A stretch of DNA of 64,000 nucleotides from Staphylococcus pettenkoferi (GTDB lineage: Bacteria > Bacillota > Bacilli > Staphylococcales > Staphylococcaceae): positions 1 through 64,000 of the forward strand of contig NZ_JANSKK010000017.1 in NCBI RefSeq assembly GCF_026659735.1, read 5' to 3'. The position numbers and the translations under genes were made by a program. A model generated the notes under the pieces. The model had not been told where the DNA came from. It saw nothing but the letters and a program-made list of their open reading frames with translations, and searched no databases. Shown here one piece after another: positions 47,445 to 56,474 of this stretch. Position 1 is the first letter of the stretch; each line of letters starts with the position of its first letter.

Positions 47445-47657
47445 TTAAGCACAATTAATATCATCATAAATACTAATCGCACGTTTGGCATATTCTAACA
47501 TATCACGCTCTACATATTTCGCACTAAAGTAGTTAAATAGCGAATGTGCACAAGTTTCATCTATAGGAAAGTCACTATCCGTGTGGACGTGATGTGCGAT
47601 ATAACCTAATGGGGTATCATCTTCCAGAAATCTATAAATAAATTCATAAAATGTCAT
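47445..47657 (-). CDS. YozE family protein
   Basis: About 70 residues: MTFYEFIYRFLEDD, then PLGYIAHHVHTDSDFP and SLFNYFSAKYVERDMLEYAKRAISIYDD, the pattern of the YozE SAM-like (sterile alpha motif) domain family of Bacillota. Function unknown. AAGGGG precedes the second ATG (47657), which is preferred over 47663. Confidence 0.83.
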   Translation of the reverse strand: MTFYEFIYRFLEDDTPLGYIAHHVHTDSDFPIDETCAHSLFNYFSAKYVERDMLEYAKRAISIYDDINCA

Positions 47658-47895
47658 AGTCATGCCCCTTTCTTGTACAAAGAATCTACTAGTGTATATT
47701 TATCTTATCATCTATCATATCAGAGTTTCTGAAATTGTCTATACGAGAAAGAGCGAGCTTACTTGGAGGAAATGCGCTACCCCTATTCATGATGCACTTA
47801 TGAAGTCTTTTAAAATTTTGTGAATATTTCGTTAAATTTAGTTTTACTTTAGTTATTTGGTTAAAATGAATGACAGAATTTAATTATTCAACTTA

Positions 47896-47950
47896 AAAAG
47901 CACGTCTTCCCTAACTATGCACTGACATAATTAAGGAAGACGTGTATTTG
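47896..47950. terminator. Inverted repeat / terminator
   Basis: Arms AAAGCACGTCTTCC and GGAAGACGTG. On the minus strand it follows the TM2 gene by about 25 bp with a tail TTTTTAAG. Confidence 0.75.
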
Positions 47951-47975
47951 TATCACTACATATTTTAAAAGTCGT

Positions 47976-48182
47976 CTAAACTAAAACATTACCGTGTTCA
48001 TCTGCAGGTTTAAGTAACGTAATAATAGCGCCAATAATCGCTAGGATGTGTGGCACTCCTGTCCAGAAGAATACTGCGAAAAGTAAGCCAACTACAGGTT
48101 TACCTGCGTAGAATTTATGAATTCCAAACGTACCTAATAACACAGCAAGTAAAATATAAAGCCATTTGTTTACTTCGTTCAT
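47976..48182 (-). CDS. TM2 domain protein
   Basis: 68 residues: KWLYILLAVLLGTFGIHKFYAGK then LLFAVFFWTGVPHILAIIGAI, two helices joined by the TM2-type turn GxxGxHxFYxG. Small integral membrane protein of unknown role. ATG 48182 follows AGAGGTG. Confidence 0.85.
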   Translation of the reverse strand: MNEVNKWLYILLAVLLGTFGIHKFYAGKPVVGLLFAVFFWTGVPHILAIIGAIITLLKPADEHGNVLV

Positions 48183-48451
48183 CTTTCGCACCTCTTTTAT
48201 ATCTTTATTATACTTTTAGTATACACGCCTTTTATCTTTACCACCACGGACTTAAGACCTATATTTATGACCTACTTTCCGAGGATAGATCATCAGTTAG
48301 TAAGCATACTCATCTTTTACAAAAGCCAAAAATATTCATGAAACTGCCACATCTCATATAAGTGTCGACTCTATTGTGAAGAACGATTAAGTGGTACAAT
48401 GTATTAATGTATTTCAAGTTACGTTACGTAGAATGAGTTGGAGGTGGAAAT

Positions 48452-48643
48452 ATGTCCATTCACTATATATTTTTACTCACTGTATCAATTATCTTCCTTA
48501 TTGCAGGAATTATCACTTTGTCATTATATAAAGCTAAACGTAGTCAAGAATCGAAAGAATCTCTCTTAGGCATCACCGTTATGTTATTCATCTTCGGTGT
48601 TGTCGGCACACTGTTCGCATTAATCTTCGGCTGGCTCATTTAA
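48452..48643 (+). CDS. Small membrane protein, two helices
   Basis: 63 residues: helix one (IFLLTVSIIFLIAGIITLSLY), a basic loop KAKRSQESKES and helix two (GITVMLFIFGVVGTLFALIF). GGAGGTGG is well placed. It resembles in size and layout the 56-residue protein at 49757-49927, suggesting relation. No named family. Confidence 0.65.
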   Translation: MSIHYIFLLTVSIIFLIAGIITLSLYKAKRSQESKESLLGITVMLFIFGVVGTLFALIFGWLI

Positions 48644-48682
48644 CAAGCTGACATCATGGTTAATGATTAGGAGGCACGCACT

Positions 48683-48934
48683 ATGCAATTACGTTTCTAT
48701 CCTGATTGGAAAGTGGATAATCAAAGTAACAAACAGATAGCAATTCAAGAAGACGATACTTCAGTATCTGTTATTAGTCCGATTAATAATTACGCGTTTG
48801 GCATCTTAGCTGAAGCACATTTCGTCGTGCAGAATCAGCAAATTATCGATGTCAATATCGAACATCATAGTGAAGAGATAGAAATGACAGCAAATCAAGA
48901 AAATCATATTATTATGATCAGAGATATAACATAA
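48683..48934 (+). CDS. Small protein of unknown function
   Basis: 83 residues beginning MQLRFYPDWKVDNQSN, acidic, predicted beta-rich, no signal peptide. AGGAGG precedes the ATG; 39 bp after the membrane protein gene, so probably co-transcribed. No family recognised. Confidence 0.55.
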   Translation: MQLRFYPDWKVDNQSNKQIAIQEDDTSVSVISPINNYAFGILAEAHFVVQNQQIIDVNIEHHSEEIEMTANQENHIIMIRDIT

Positions 48935-48954
48935 CTCTAGCGTATAAAAATTTT

Positions 48955-48976
48955 AACAGTTAAGATTCCTAACTGT
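48955..48976. promoter_or_regulatory. Palindrome with AgrA-like half-sites
   Basis: AACAGTTA and TAACTGTT face each other, and the left arm runs into ACAGTTAAG, which equals the half-site repeated in agr P2/P3 promoters. A second AGTTAAG lies at 49066. The element is 120 bp upstream of the PSM-like gene and lacks a T run, so regulation rather than termination is plausible but unproven. Confidence 0.3.
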
Positions 48977-49096
48977 TAGTCCACTTTCTTGTAAAGCGCA
49001 CTTAAGCACTCTAACTGTCGATGTAAGAAATATTCAACTACGCCAGGTTATCTCGCGTTACACTTTAGTTAAGATAAAACAAAGGAGGTAATTCAA

Positions 49097-49171
49097 ATGG
49101 CAGTAGCAAACATCATCGGTGGTATCATCAAATTAATCAAAACTTTAGTTGACACTTTCGCTAAAAAATAA
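49097..49171 (+). CDS. Alpha-type phenol-soluble modulin-like peptide
   Basis: 24 codons: MAVANIIGGIIKLIKTLVD then TFAKK. This alternates hydrophobic and Lys residues as an amphipathic helix and closely resembles S. aureus PSM-alpha peptides (which run IIKVIKSLIEQF or IIKIIKAIIDIF), ending in Lys. The ribosome site AAAGGAGG is perfect and a strong terminator follows 20 bp later. Such peptides are exported without signal peptide through Pmt, lyse membranes and are usually Agr-controlled. Pmt/Agr are outside this window. Confidence 0.82.
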   Translation: MAVANIIGGIIKLIKTLVDTFAKK

Positions 49172-49191
49172 TTTGATACCTTAATACTTAG

Positions 49192-49219
49192 CACCCCTTC
49201 AATTCAAGGGGTGTTTTTT
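49192..49219 (+). terminator. PSM gene terminator
   Basis: Stem CACCCCTT/AAGGGGTG followed by TTTTTT. Confidence 0.9.
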
Positions 49220-49257
49220 CTGCTAACAGAGTGGAAGGCTTTGTTAGCAGTTTTTTC
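49220..49257 (+). terminator. Second, tandem terminator
   Basis: Stem CTGCTAACA/TGTTAGCAG followed by TTTTTT, starting right after the T run of the first. Confidence 0.85.
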
Positions 49258-49268
49258 GCATATAAAGC

Positions 49269-49500
49269 GTTTGGGACATAAATTAGAGGCAGCGACCATC
49301 TCATAATTTATTTTTATATAATGTCCCAGACTCACATAAAAAGACCCCTAATTAAAGGGGCCTTATACTATAACGGGAGTAATGAATCTTCTACATGCTC
49401 CGGGGCATGTAGAAAATTCATCTCCGTTATTTTCACATGCCCTAGAGCATGCAAAGCAATTATAAGATTTGCTTTCTTAAATTGCAAATACTTTTAAAAA
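49269..49500. repeat. Cluster of inverted repeats, including a 59-bp hairpin
   Basis: In order: TGGGACAT/ATGTCCCA (49271-49328), a CCCCT/AGGGG hairpin (49344-49361), a long hairpin 49371-49429 whose arms begin TAACGG and close on CTACATGC/GCATGTAG, GCATG/CATGC (49435-49452), and AAAGCAA/TTTGCTTT (49451-49475). No ORF is contained. The first resembles a common staphylococcal intergenic repeat; the others are unassigned. Confidence 0.65.
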
Positions 49501-49756
49501 CACAAAGAATTTATTCTCAACCCGAATTGCAAACCGAATCGAATTACAGTTACGCAGAAAAATCAAACAGCTTGGAAAAGATATTTAAGAAATTGGAGCA
49601 CCCTAACTATTGAAATATTTGCCCTAACTTAAATAAAATCCATGAAAAACGGGTAAAATAGAATTAAGGTATCTATTTCAAATTTCAAAGGTGCACGTAA
49701 ACATCATCAATTTAAATAGAGAACTTCCTTACATCATCACGTAAAGGAGGATGTTT

Positions 49757-49927
49757 ATGATTTATGTAGCTATTATTATTACTATTCTAGGTATTATCTT
49801 TCTCAGTATGAGTAAGACGAAACCGAAATCACGTCAGTCCTTTCTTAGTTTAGGTGTCGTGTGCCTCATCATAGGCATCGTATCTTTAATCGGTCTACTC
49901 ATTAATAAGATCGTCACAGGCGCATAA
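49757..49927 (+). CDS. Small two-helix membrane protein
   Basis: 56 codons from ATG 49757, six bases after GGAGG. Helix one VAIIITILGIIFLSM, a basic loop SKTKPKSRQS and helix two LGVVCLIIGIVSLIGLLI. The organisation (helix, basic Ser/Lys loop, Gly-rich helix) mirrors the 63-residue protein at 48452. Function unknown. Confidence 0.6.
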   Translation: MIYVAIIITILGIIFLSMSKTKPKSRQSFLSLGVVCLIIGIVSLIGLLINKIVTGA

Positions 49928-50142
49928 AGACTTATCTAGCAGTTTCTTACACGCAAGAGGATGAGTCTACGGATTGAGATTTATAGCATTCACTTTGCAT
50001 ATTAATCTCAATCCTTTTTTATTAACTTATCTAGATATGATTTGGTTTTACAAATATTTAACTTTCATTTAACATATATAATTACTTAATCTGATGTTAA
50101 TACATTTAAGTTAAAATAATTATCAATATATTAGGAGACGTT

Positions 50143-50886
50143 ATGAAAGAAAGATCATTTTCAAAACCTTTATATATATTTCTAACCTGTGTGGTATTAT
50201 TTGGTTTATTACTCACAGTCGTCTTTATTTACGCTTCACAACACAAGGCGAATTCCAGTTCTGATAAATATAAAAACTTTAAAGAACTAAAGAAAGATAC
50301 GCGTGAGGGTAAGGATTGGAAGATTTCTTCTAAAAATACTTCTAGTGATACCATTGTTACCGCAATTCATGGTGGTGGCATTGAACCTGGCACGTCTGAA
50401 GTTGCGAAACAGATTTCTAAAAAAGGCGATTATAAATTATACGCTTTCGAAGCATTAATGAAATCAGGAAATCAAGACTTACACATTACTTCTACACACT
50501 TCGACGAACCCACCCTACTGAAATTAATGAAGAAAAGCAATCACGCGGTCTCTATTCACGGAATGGGTGAAAGTAAGTCCGTCGTCTATATCGGAGGTAA
50601 AGATTTAAAGTTACGTAATGCGATTAGAGATAACTTGAAAGATGCAGGCTTTAAAGTCGAAGAAAGTCCTGATTATTTAGAAGGCGATTCAAGTCAGAAT
50701 GTCACTAATAAGAATGATGGGAATGCAGGCGTTCAGCTCGAACTTTCTTATGGCTTACGTAAAACGTTCTTTAAACATGGTGATTTCGACCGTAATTCCC
50801 GTGAACAAACTTCTAACTATCGTCATAATCTATATCAATTCTCTGAAGCCGTAAGTAACGGTATTAAAGATGCGAAACAGAAGTAG
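50143..50886 (+). CDS. Poly-gamma-glutamate hydrolase family protein
   Basis: 247 residues. An N-terminal membrane anchor (LYIFLTCVVLFGLLLTVVFI) is followed by the zinc-hydrolase blocks VTAIHGGGIEPGTSEVAKQI, LHITSTHFDEP, HAVSIHGMGESKSVVYIGG and VQLELSYGLRKTFF. This is the PGA-hydrolase (DUF867) family, related to phage PghP that cuts poly-gamma-glutamate capsules. Anchored facing out, it might act on PGA or peptidoglycan peptides. TTAGGAGACG precedes the ATG. Confidence 0.85.
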   Translation: MKERSFSKPLYIFLTCVVLFGLLLTVVFIYASQHKANSSSDKYKNFKELKKDTREGKDWKISSKNTSSDTIVTAIHGGGIEPGTSEVAKQISKKGDYKLYAFEALMKSGNQDLHITSTHFDEPTLLKLMKKSNHAVSIHGMGESKSVVYIGGKDLKLRNAIRDNLKDAGFKVEESPDYLEGDSSQNVTNKNDGNAGVQLELSYGLRKTFFKHGDFDRNSREQTSNYRHNLYQFSEAVSNGIKDAKQK

Positions 50887-50906
50887 AATAAATCAATATA
50901 TGCTAC

Positions 50907-50950
50907 CCAACCCGTAGATGACTAATGAAAGCATCTGCGGGTTCATTTTT
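50907..50950 (+). terminator. Terminator
   Basis: Stem AACCCGTAGATG/CATCTGCGGGTT followed by CATTTTTC. Confidence 0.8.
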
Positions 50951-51054
50951 CGCTAAGAAGATAATCCTTCAAACATCCTCGTAGCTAGCGCTCATTTTAT
51001 CTAAAATGCAGTAAGGATCGATCCACCAATGATTACCAGCCTCACTCTCACCAG

Positions 51055-51095
51055 CAAAAAAGCTGAGCCACCCACACCAAAGTGAGCGCTCAGCC
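51055..51095 (-). terminator. isaB terminator
   Basis: Minus-strand stem GGCTGAGCGC/GGCTCAGC with tail TTTTTTGC. Between it and the gene lie two copies of TAACAGTTCAGAAGT. Confidence 0.75.
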
Positions 51096-51170
51096 TTAAA
51101 TAACAGTTCAGAAGTGATTTCAATTTAACAGTTCAGAAGTTTAATGAAGTAAGAACTGAAATTAGCTCGA

Positions 51171-51692
51171 TTAATCCGTAACAGGATCTCCAATTAGAAC
51201 ATTAACCACGTGGCCGTCTTCAACGTTAAACTGAATTGGATATCGACCTTTATCGTAGTAATATAAACCGTCATCCGGTGTGCTACCACTGTGATAAAGC
51301 TGACCTAAATCCTGGCCGTACGCTGCTTTCAATTGTTCAACTGTCACTGATGTGTCCGTTACATTAAAGCTTACACTGCGCGCAGACTTACCCTCCCCTA
51401 CAGTTTGGATCACTTGATCATGTACTTTGTGTTGGTGGTAATCCGGCGTACTCATGTGCGTTGTCATATAGTAACCATTGAACATCATGCCGCCCCCATT
51501 TAAACCTTCAATAAATTGAGGACTTGTAAGAAAGCTTGCATCGTCACCTGCATTTCCTTCAAGCACGAATTTGGCTTGCGTTGCAGATGGTGTCGTCTCT
51601 GCGTGTGCGTCTGTTGCGTTAACTGCTACTGTTCCTAAACTTAGTGTCGCAATCGTAGATGCAGCTACCATTGCTTTCGTTAATTTCTTCAT
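51171..51692 (-). CDS. isaB: IsaB-like secreted protein
   Basis: 173 residues. A Sec signal peptide (MKKLTKAMVAASTIATLSLG... cut after AHA) precedes a mature domain with FVLEGNAGDDASFLTSPQFIEGL, VEQLKAAYGQDLGQLY, GLYYYDKGRYPIQFNVEDGHVVNV. The same order is found in S. aureus immunodominant antigen B, an exported nucleic-acid-binding virulence-associated protein. Sequence identity looks modest but blocks align throughout. Monocistronic with its own terminator. Confidence 0.8.
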   Translation of the reverse strand: MKKLTKAMVAASTIATLSLGTVAVNATDAHAETTPSATQAKFVLEGNAGDDASFLTSPQFIEGLNGGGMMFNGYYMTTHMSTPDYHQHKVHDQVIQTVGEGKSARSVSFNVTDTSVTVEQLKAAYGQDLGQLYHSGSTPDDGLYYYDKGRYPIQFNVEDGHVVNVLIGDPVTD

Positions 51693-51939
51693 GAAATCAC
51701 TCCTTTAATTTTGAAATAACATTATCAAATGTCATTACACTTTTATTATATAATCATTCAAATTTTTAATAAATATTTTTAACAAAATTTTACCATTTCT
51801 TATTATAATCTTAACATTTCTAAATATTCTAGCTCATTTTATCTCAGTCTATAAAAATAGAAAATTGCGTATTGCTAATGTTGTAAAATTCAGATAATAT
51901 ATATTTAATTATGATTATAGAAAGGAGAAGTCGGTTGAG

Positions 51940-52641
51940 ATGACACACTCACCTATCATGAGAACAGCGTTTATACATACGACTCCGATACTCGCTGGAT
52001 TTAGTTTCCTAGGTATCGCTTACGGAATTTATATGCATTCCCTTGGCTTCGCACCTATCTTCGCTATTGTGATGAGTGCGACGATCTTTGCTGGATCTAT
52101 GGAGTTTGTGGCAGGAAGTTTGCTCGTGGCTTCTTTCAGTCCGTTCAGCGCTCTAATTCTGACGCTGATGATCAACGCACGTCATCTGTTCTACGGCATT
52201 TCTATGCTAGAAGAATTTAAAAATATGGGTAAAAAGAAATATTATCTCATCTTTGGTATGTGTGACGAGACCTTCGTTATTAATAAAACAGCGCAAGTTC
52301 CTAGTCATATTGATAAAGGTTGGTTTATGTTCTACGTCACTTTATTTAATCACTGTTACTGGGTATTTGGCGCTACGATTGGTAGTATCGCTGCGGATTA
52401 CATACACTTTAATACGCATGGACTTGATTTCGTGATGACAGCACTCTTCGTTGTGATCTTCCTGGATAATTGGCTAAAGGAATCCAGTCATCTTACTTCT
52501 ATTATAGGCATCGGAGTATCATTATTATGCCTCATCATCTTTGGGCCTAAAGCCTTTATCTTACCAGCCATGATTGCGATGCTTGTCATCTTTATCTTTA
52601 TGATAAAGCCGATTGAAAGAAAGGTAGGGACTACGTCATGA
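51940..52641 (+). CDS. azlC: AzlC family branched-chain amino acid exporter subunit
   Basis: 233 residues, about seven membrane segments. AzlC features: [15 protein letters not shown]-like start, [23 protein letters not shown] and CDETFVIN. Large subunit of the AzlCD pair that exports branched-chain amino acids or analogues. Overlaps azlD by 4 bp (ATGA). Confidence 0.93.
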   Translation: MTHSPIMRTAFIHTTPILAGFSFLGIAYGIYMHSLGFAPIFAIVMSATIFAGSMEFVAGSLLVASFSPFSALILTLMINARHLFYGISMLEEFKNMGKKKYYLIFGMCDETFVINKTAQVPSHIDKGWFMFYVTLFNHCYWVFGATIGSIAADYIHFNTHGLDFVMTALFVVIFLDNWLKESSHLTSIIGIGVSLLCLIIFGPKAFILPAMIAMLVIFIFMIKPIERKVGTTS

Positions 52642-52964
52642 CTTTATTTCAACAAATAATCACGATTGCTTTAGTTGTCCTAGGCACGATGATTACGCGT
52701 TTCCTACCCTTTTATATCTTTTCACCAAACAAGCCCACACCTTCTTTCGTGCGATATTTAGGCAAAGCCTTACCCGCTGCTGTCTTTGGGCTGCTCGTCG
52801 TTTATTCGTTCAAGGACGTCAATGTCTTGAAGTATAGCTTTGGCTTGCCCGAACTCATCGCAACGGTTGTGATTATAGGTTTGCATTTGGTTAAAAGAAG
52901 TATGTTGCTATCCATCGCTGGCGGAACGATTGTTTACATGCTGCTCGTTCAATTTGTCTTTTAG
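52638..52964 (+). CDS. azlD: AzlD family small subunit
   Basis: 108 residues, four membrane segments, with [31 protein letters not shown] and [22 protein letters not shown], typical of AzlD. Starts within the azlC stop. Confidence 0.92.
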   Translation: MTLFQQIITIALVVLGTMITRFLPFYIFSPNKPTPSFVRYLGKALPAAVFGLLVVYSFKDVNVLKYSFGLPELIATVVIIGLHLVKRSMLLSIAGGTIVYMLLVQFVF

Positions 52965-53148
52965 TTGAGGTAAAATGTTAGGAGTAATTTTACCTAGTCT
53001 AAAATATGATAAAATTATGCAACGAAAATAAATTTTAGAAAAATCTGCAATCTATCTATACAATAGATTCATTTTATTATAATATATATCATTATAGCCT
53101 GAGATATAGATAAGAACGGCAAATGACTATCAAAGAGGAGACATGATT

Positions 53149-53682
53149 ATGAAGAAAACAGCAGGAATCTTATTAGCAAGCGCCCTATTACTCGGAGCTT
53201 GTGGCACAAGCGAGAAAGAACAACATGAAAAATATCAAAAGGCATTACGTACATTCGTAGATAAGGATATGGATAACTTCGAAAAATTCCAAAAGGACAC
53301 AAGAACGCTAAAAAATTCAGAATTAGTTGAAGAACTATCTAAAACACGTAAATCTTTTGAAAAAGATCGAGATGAATTTGATAAATCTACAAAAAATATA
53401 GAAGGTACCAAAGACCAAGAGAAATTAGCTAAAAACTTTAGAAACCTCAATAAAGAAACTGATAAAATGCTTAAAAGCATGAAGAATAAAACACAGGAAC
53501 TTTCTGATGGTGACTTAACAGAACCAGAATACAGTAGAGAGATCATTGATATAACTAAAGATTACCAAGAGAAAGCTAAGCCTAAAGACGAAAATAAAAT
53601 CGATAGTAAGAGTGTTAAGAAAATTCTAGGCGATGACGTTTATAAAAAAGCGGAAGATCTCGTTGATGAGTCTGAAAAATAA
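53149..53682 (+). CDS. Helical lipoprotein A
   Basis: 177 residues. Signal peptide with lipobox LLGAC, then an almost wholly helical, charged body (Lys/Glu/Asp) with coiled-coil character, ending KKILGDDVYKKAEDLVDESEK. A paralogue follows 300 bp downstream. Perhaps in a motif-named staphylococcal lipoprotein family; not confirmed. AGAGGAG precedes ATG 53149. Confidence 0.78.
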   Translation: MKKTAGILLASALLLGACGTSEKEQHEKYQKALRTFVDKDMDNFEKFQKDTRTLKNSELVEELSKTRKSFEKDRDEFDKSTKNIEGTKDQEKLAKNFRNLNKETDKMLKSMKNKTQELSDGDLTEPEYSREIIDITKDYQEKAKPKDENKIDSKSVKKILGDDVYKKAEDLVDESEK

Positions 53683-53713
53683 GAGACGCTAACGTAAAAT
53701 ATAATTCGTACTG

Positions 53714-53766
53714 TAAGCTCATATTACGATAACAATAAAGTTATTGTAGTATGAGCTTAATTTCAT
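53714..53766 (+). terminator. Terminator
   Basis: Long stem TAAGCTCATA.TAC.ATAACAA / TTATTGTA.TATGAGCTTA followed by ATTTCATC. Confidence 0.75.
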
Positions 53767-53988
53767 CTTATTTTGCTCTAACTTTCTCCATACTTCCATT
53801 TCTTTCCCAAATATTTTTTTACAAATTCATCTAAAACTCTTCTTAACTTTATGTTATTCTACTAATTGTTGTGCGAGTAAAATAAATACATAGTTTTTCA
53901 GTTATTTTTTCTAATTCCTAAAAATAAGTTTCAACTCTTACATTTTATTCTTACAACATATTACAAACATCTTTAGGGGGAATTTCCA

Positions 53989-54582
53989 TTGAGAAAATCT
54001 ATTTCTGTCGTGTTAGCAAGTGCCCTACTACTTGGTGCTTGTGGTAACGATACGCATGATAAACATACCGATAACAAGGAGCATAATAAGACTTCTACGT
54101 CGGATAAGAAGAAAGATAAAAAACAGGATAAGAAAGAAGATCATAAAGAATATCTTGATGATTTAAGGTATTTTGTTTCAAGCTATGCCGAATCAGCACG
54201 TAGTTTCGGTAAGCACGTTTCGCAGGTAGATGAAGATACTGATTTAGACTCATTTGCAGAACATTTCGATACGCTATCTGATCAACTCGATGAGAACTTA
54301 GACGACTTCAAGGAAGAGAAACATGATTACAAGCCTAATGATAAAGAGAAAAAGGTGGAAAATCACTTCACTGACGTGAGTAAAACATTAAGTAAAGAAT
54401 CTAAAGATTTATCGCAAACATTGAAAGATTATAATGAAGATAAAGTTTCAGACGACAAAGTGGATGAACAATACGAGACCTTTACCGATAAAGTAAATAA
54501 ATTGGCAGACAAAGAAGTAGATGAAGATGACTTTAGAGAAGTGCTGGGTGATAAAGTTTACGACTTAGCAGTAGATGAGTAG
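53989..54582 (+). CDS. Helical lipoprotein B (paralogue of A)
   Basis: 197 residues from TTG 53989, eight bases after AGGGGG. Lipobox LLGAC; a Lys/Asp/His-rich linker to about residue 55; then a helical domain that parallels lipoprotein A, ending FREVLGDKVYDLAVDE (A ends KKILGDDVYKKAEDLVD). Its own promoter region lies in the 220 bp after the preceding terminator. Function unknown. Confidence 0.78.
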   Translation: MRKSISVVLASALLLGACGNDTHDKHTDNKEHNKTSTSDKKKDKKQDKKEDHKEYLDDLRYFVSSYAESARSFGKHVSQVDEDTDLDSFAEHFDTLSDQLDENLDDFKEEKHDYKPNDKEKKVENHFTDVSKTLSKESKDLSQTLKDYNEDKVSDDKVDEQYETFTDKVNKLADKEVDEDDFREVLGDKVYDLAVDE

Positions 54583-54781
54583 ATATTTAAAATCGTTTAT
54601 TACACTAGTGCATAAATACTCAATCTCGCTTTTTCAACAACACAAATGACATATCATTTATAAAAAATTGGTTTACTATAGAAAAAATTATCCGTACAAT
54701 CACCGACTATATTCCCTATTTACATACGGTAGATTAACTAGTATCATGAATAAGCTGAATACTAATTAGGTGGTTATATAT

Positions 54782-55761
54782 TTGAAAATTTTTGACTATG
54801 AAGATATCCAATTAATTCCAAATAAATGTATTGTACAAAGTCGTTCTGAATGTGACACTTCTATTCAATTTGGACCTCGTCGTTTCAAATTGCCAGTAGT
54901 GCCTGCGAATATGCAGACGGTTATGAACGAAGAACTCGCGCAATGGTTTGCAGAGAATGATTACTTCTACATCATGCATCGTTTCGACGAAGCTGCGCGT
55001 ATTCCTTTTATCAAAAAAATGCAAGAAGCGAATCTCTTTGCGTCAATTTCTGTAGGTGTGAAAGATCGTGAATTTGATTTTATCAACACGCTCGCTGAAC
55101 AGAATTTAGTGCCGGAATATATCACGATTGATATTGCGCATGGTCACTCTGACTCAGTGATTAACATGATTCAACACATCAAACGTCACCTACCTGATGC
55201 CTTCGTAATCGCGGGTAACGTGGGCACGCCAGAGGGTGTGAGAGAGCTTGAGAATGCAGGTGCTGACGCTACTAAAGTCGGTATCGGTCCAGGTCGTGTA
55301 TGTATTACGAAGATCAAGACTGGTTTCGGTACTGGTGGTTGGCAACTCGCTGCCCTCAATCTCTGTAGCAAAGCTGCGCGTAAACCGTTAATTGCTGACG
55401 GCGGTATTCGTACACACGGCGACATCGCTAAGTCTATCCGTTTCGGTGCCTCTATGGTGATGATTGGTTCACTCTTCGCGGCGCATGAAGAATCCCCAGG
55501 TGAAACTGTTGAAGAGAATGGTAAAATGTACAAAGAATACTTCGGCAGTGCTTCAGAATTCCAAAAGGTGAGCATAAAAACGTCGAAGGTAAGAAAATGT
55601 TTGTTGAACATAAAGGTTCACTTAAAGATACATTAAACGAAATGCAACAAGACTTACAAAGTTCGATCTCCTATGCTGGAGGTAAAGACTTGAAGTCACT
55701 TACTACAGTCGATTACGTTATCGTGCGAAACTCCATCTTTAACGGAGACCAAGATAGATAA
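54782..55761 (+). pseudogene. guaC: GMP reductase, one-base frameshift
   Basis: Full-length GuaC (about 325 residues) in two frames. Frame 1 from TTG 54782 (AGGTGG upstream) gives [35 protein letters not shown] and the catalytic loop [11 protein letters not shown] with Cys. After SASEFQK at about 55570 the frame is lost: CAAAAGGTGAGC lacks one A for [10 protein letters not shown], and the rest ([37 protein letters not shown]) follows in the next frame to 55761. As read, the last fifth is replaced by 23 unrelated residues. GMP to IMP conversion would be lost if true; an assembly error is an equal possibility. Confidence 0.85.
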
Positions 55762-55770
55762 ATCGAAAGG

Positions 55771-55801
55771 AACTGCACCTCGCTGTGGGGTGCAGTTTTT
55801 T
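55771..55801 (+). terminator. guaC terminator
   Basis: Stem AACTGCACC/GGTGCAGTT followed by TTTT. Confidence 0.9.
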
Positions 55802-55850
55802 GAACTTTGATATTCGGTTGAACAGTTCAGTTCTATCGTTTCATTTTCTT

Positions 55851-56474
55851 CTATTTCTGTTCTTGCATTTTTGCTTTTTGTATTTGCGCTTGTTTTTGTT
55901 TCATTTTCTTTTGTTGTGCTTTAAGTTGTTCAGGTGTCATAACTTCCCAATTACTTCTCGGAATGGAAACTATTAATTTTTCAGATTTAAGTTCTTTCTC
56001 CTTGCCATTAAAGCTAAATAATATACGATAAATATCATTTCTCCATGTCCAATACACTTTTTCTTCCTTAGCTTCTGCTTTACCATTTTCTTTACGATAA
56101 TACTTTCCTGTTTTCTTAATACTTTCTGAAATATGCTTTTTACTCATTTTTGGCTTATTATGCGCTTTTGCTTTCTTGTCCGATTTACAATCTTTATAAC
56201 TCATAACGTAATTCCCACTATTATTACCAATTTCTTTGATTATGAGTATCAACTTAGGCGATGTTGGAGGACCAGCAGAGTATATTTCATGTTGTTCTTG
56301 AATTTTTGTTTCTTGTTTCATCCCCCAATGGTACTTCATATTTCCAATCAAACCAATTATATATACTAGTAATAGTAAAATACTGATGGTCCCCAGTATA
56401 ATACGTGTCCATTTGTGTGGAATAAATAGCCATGTTACAAAGATGAGTAATGCTAGAATGATAGCTATTATCAT
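55851..56474 (-). CDS. DUF4811-type membrane protein, partner of exporter
   Basis: 207 residues: two membrane helices (about 2-20 and 26-46), then a soluble part with beta-rich stretches and a Lys/Gln-rich C-terminal coiled coil (LKAQQKKMKQKQAQIQK). Proteins of this layout (DUF4811) follow DHA2-type multidrug exporters in lactic bacteria and staphylococci, as here where it overlaps the exporter gene by 4 bp. Role in export unknown. Confidence 0.72.
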   Translation of the reverse strand: MIIAIILALLIFVTWLFIPHKWTRIILGTISILLLLVYIIGLIGNMKYHWGMKQETKIQEQHEIYSAGPPTSPKLILIIKEIGNNSGNYVMSYKDCKSDKKAKAHNKPKMSKKHISESIKKTGKYYRKENGKAEAKEEKVYWTWRNDIYRILFSFNGKEKELKSEKLIVSIPRSNWEVMTPEQLKAQQKKMKQKQAQIQKAKMQEQK

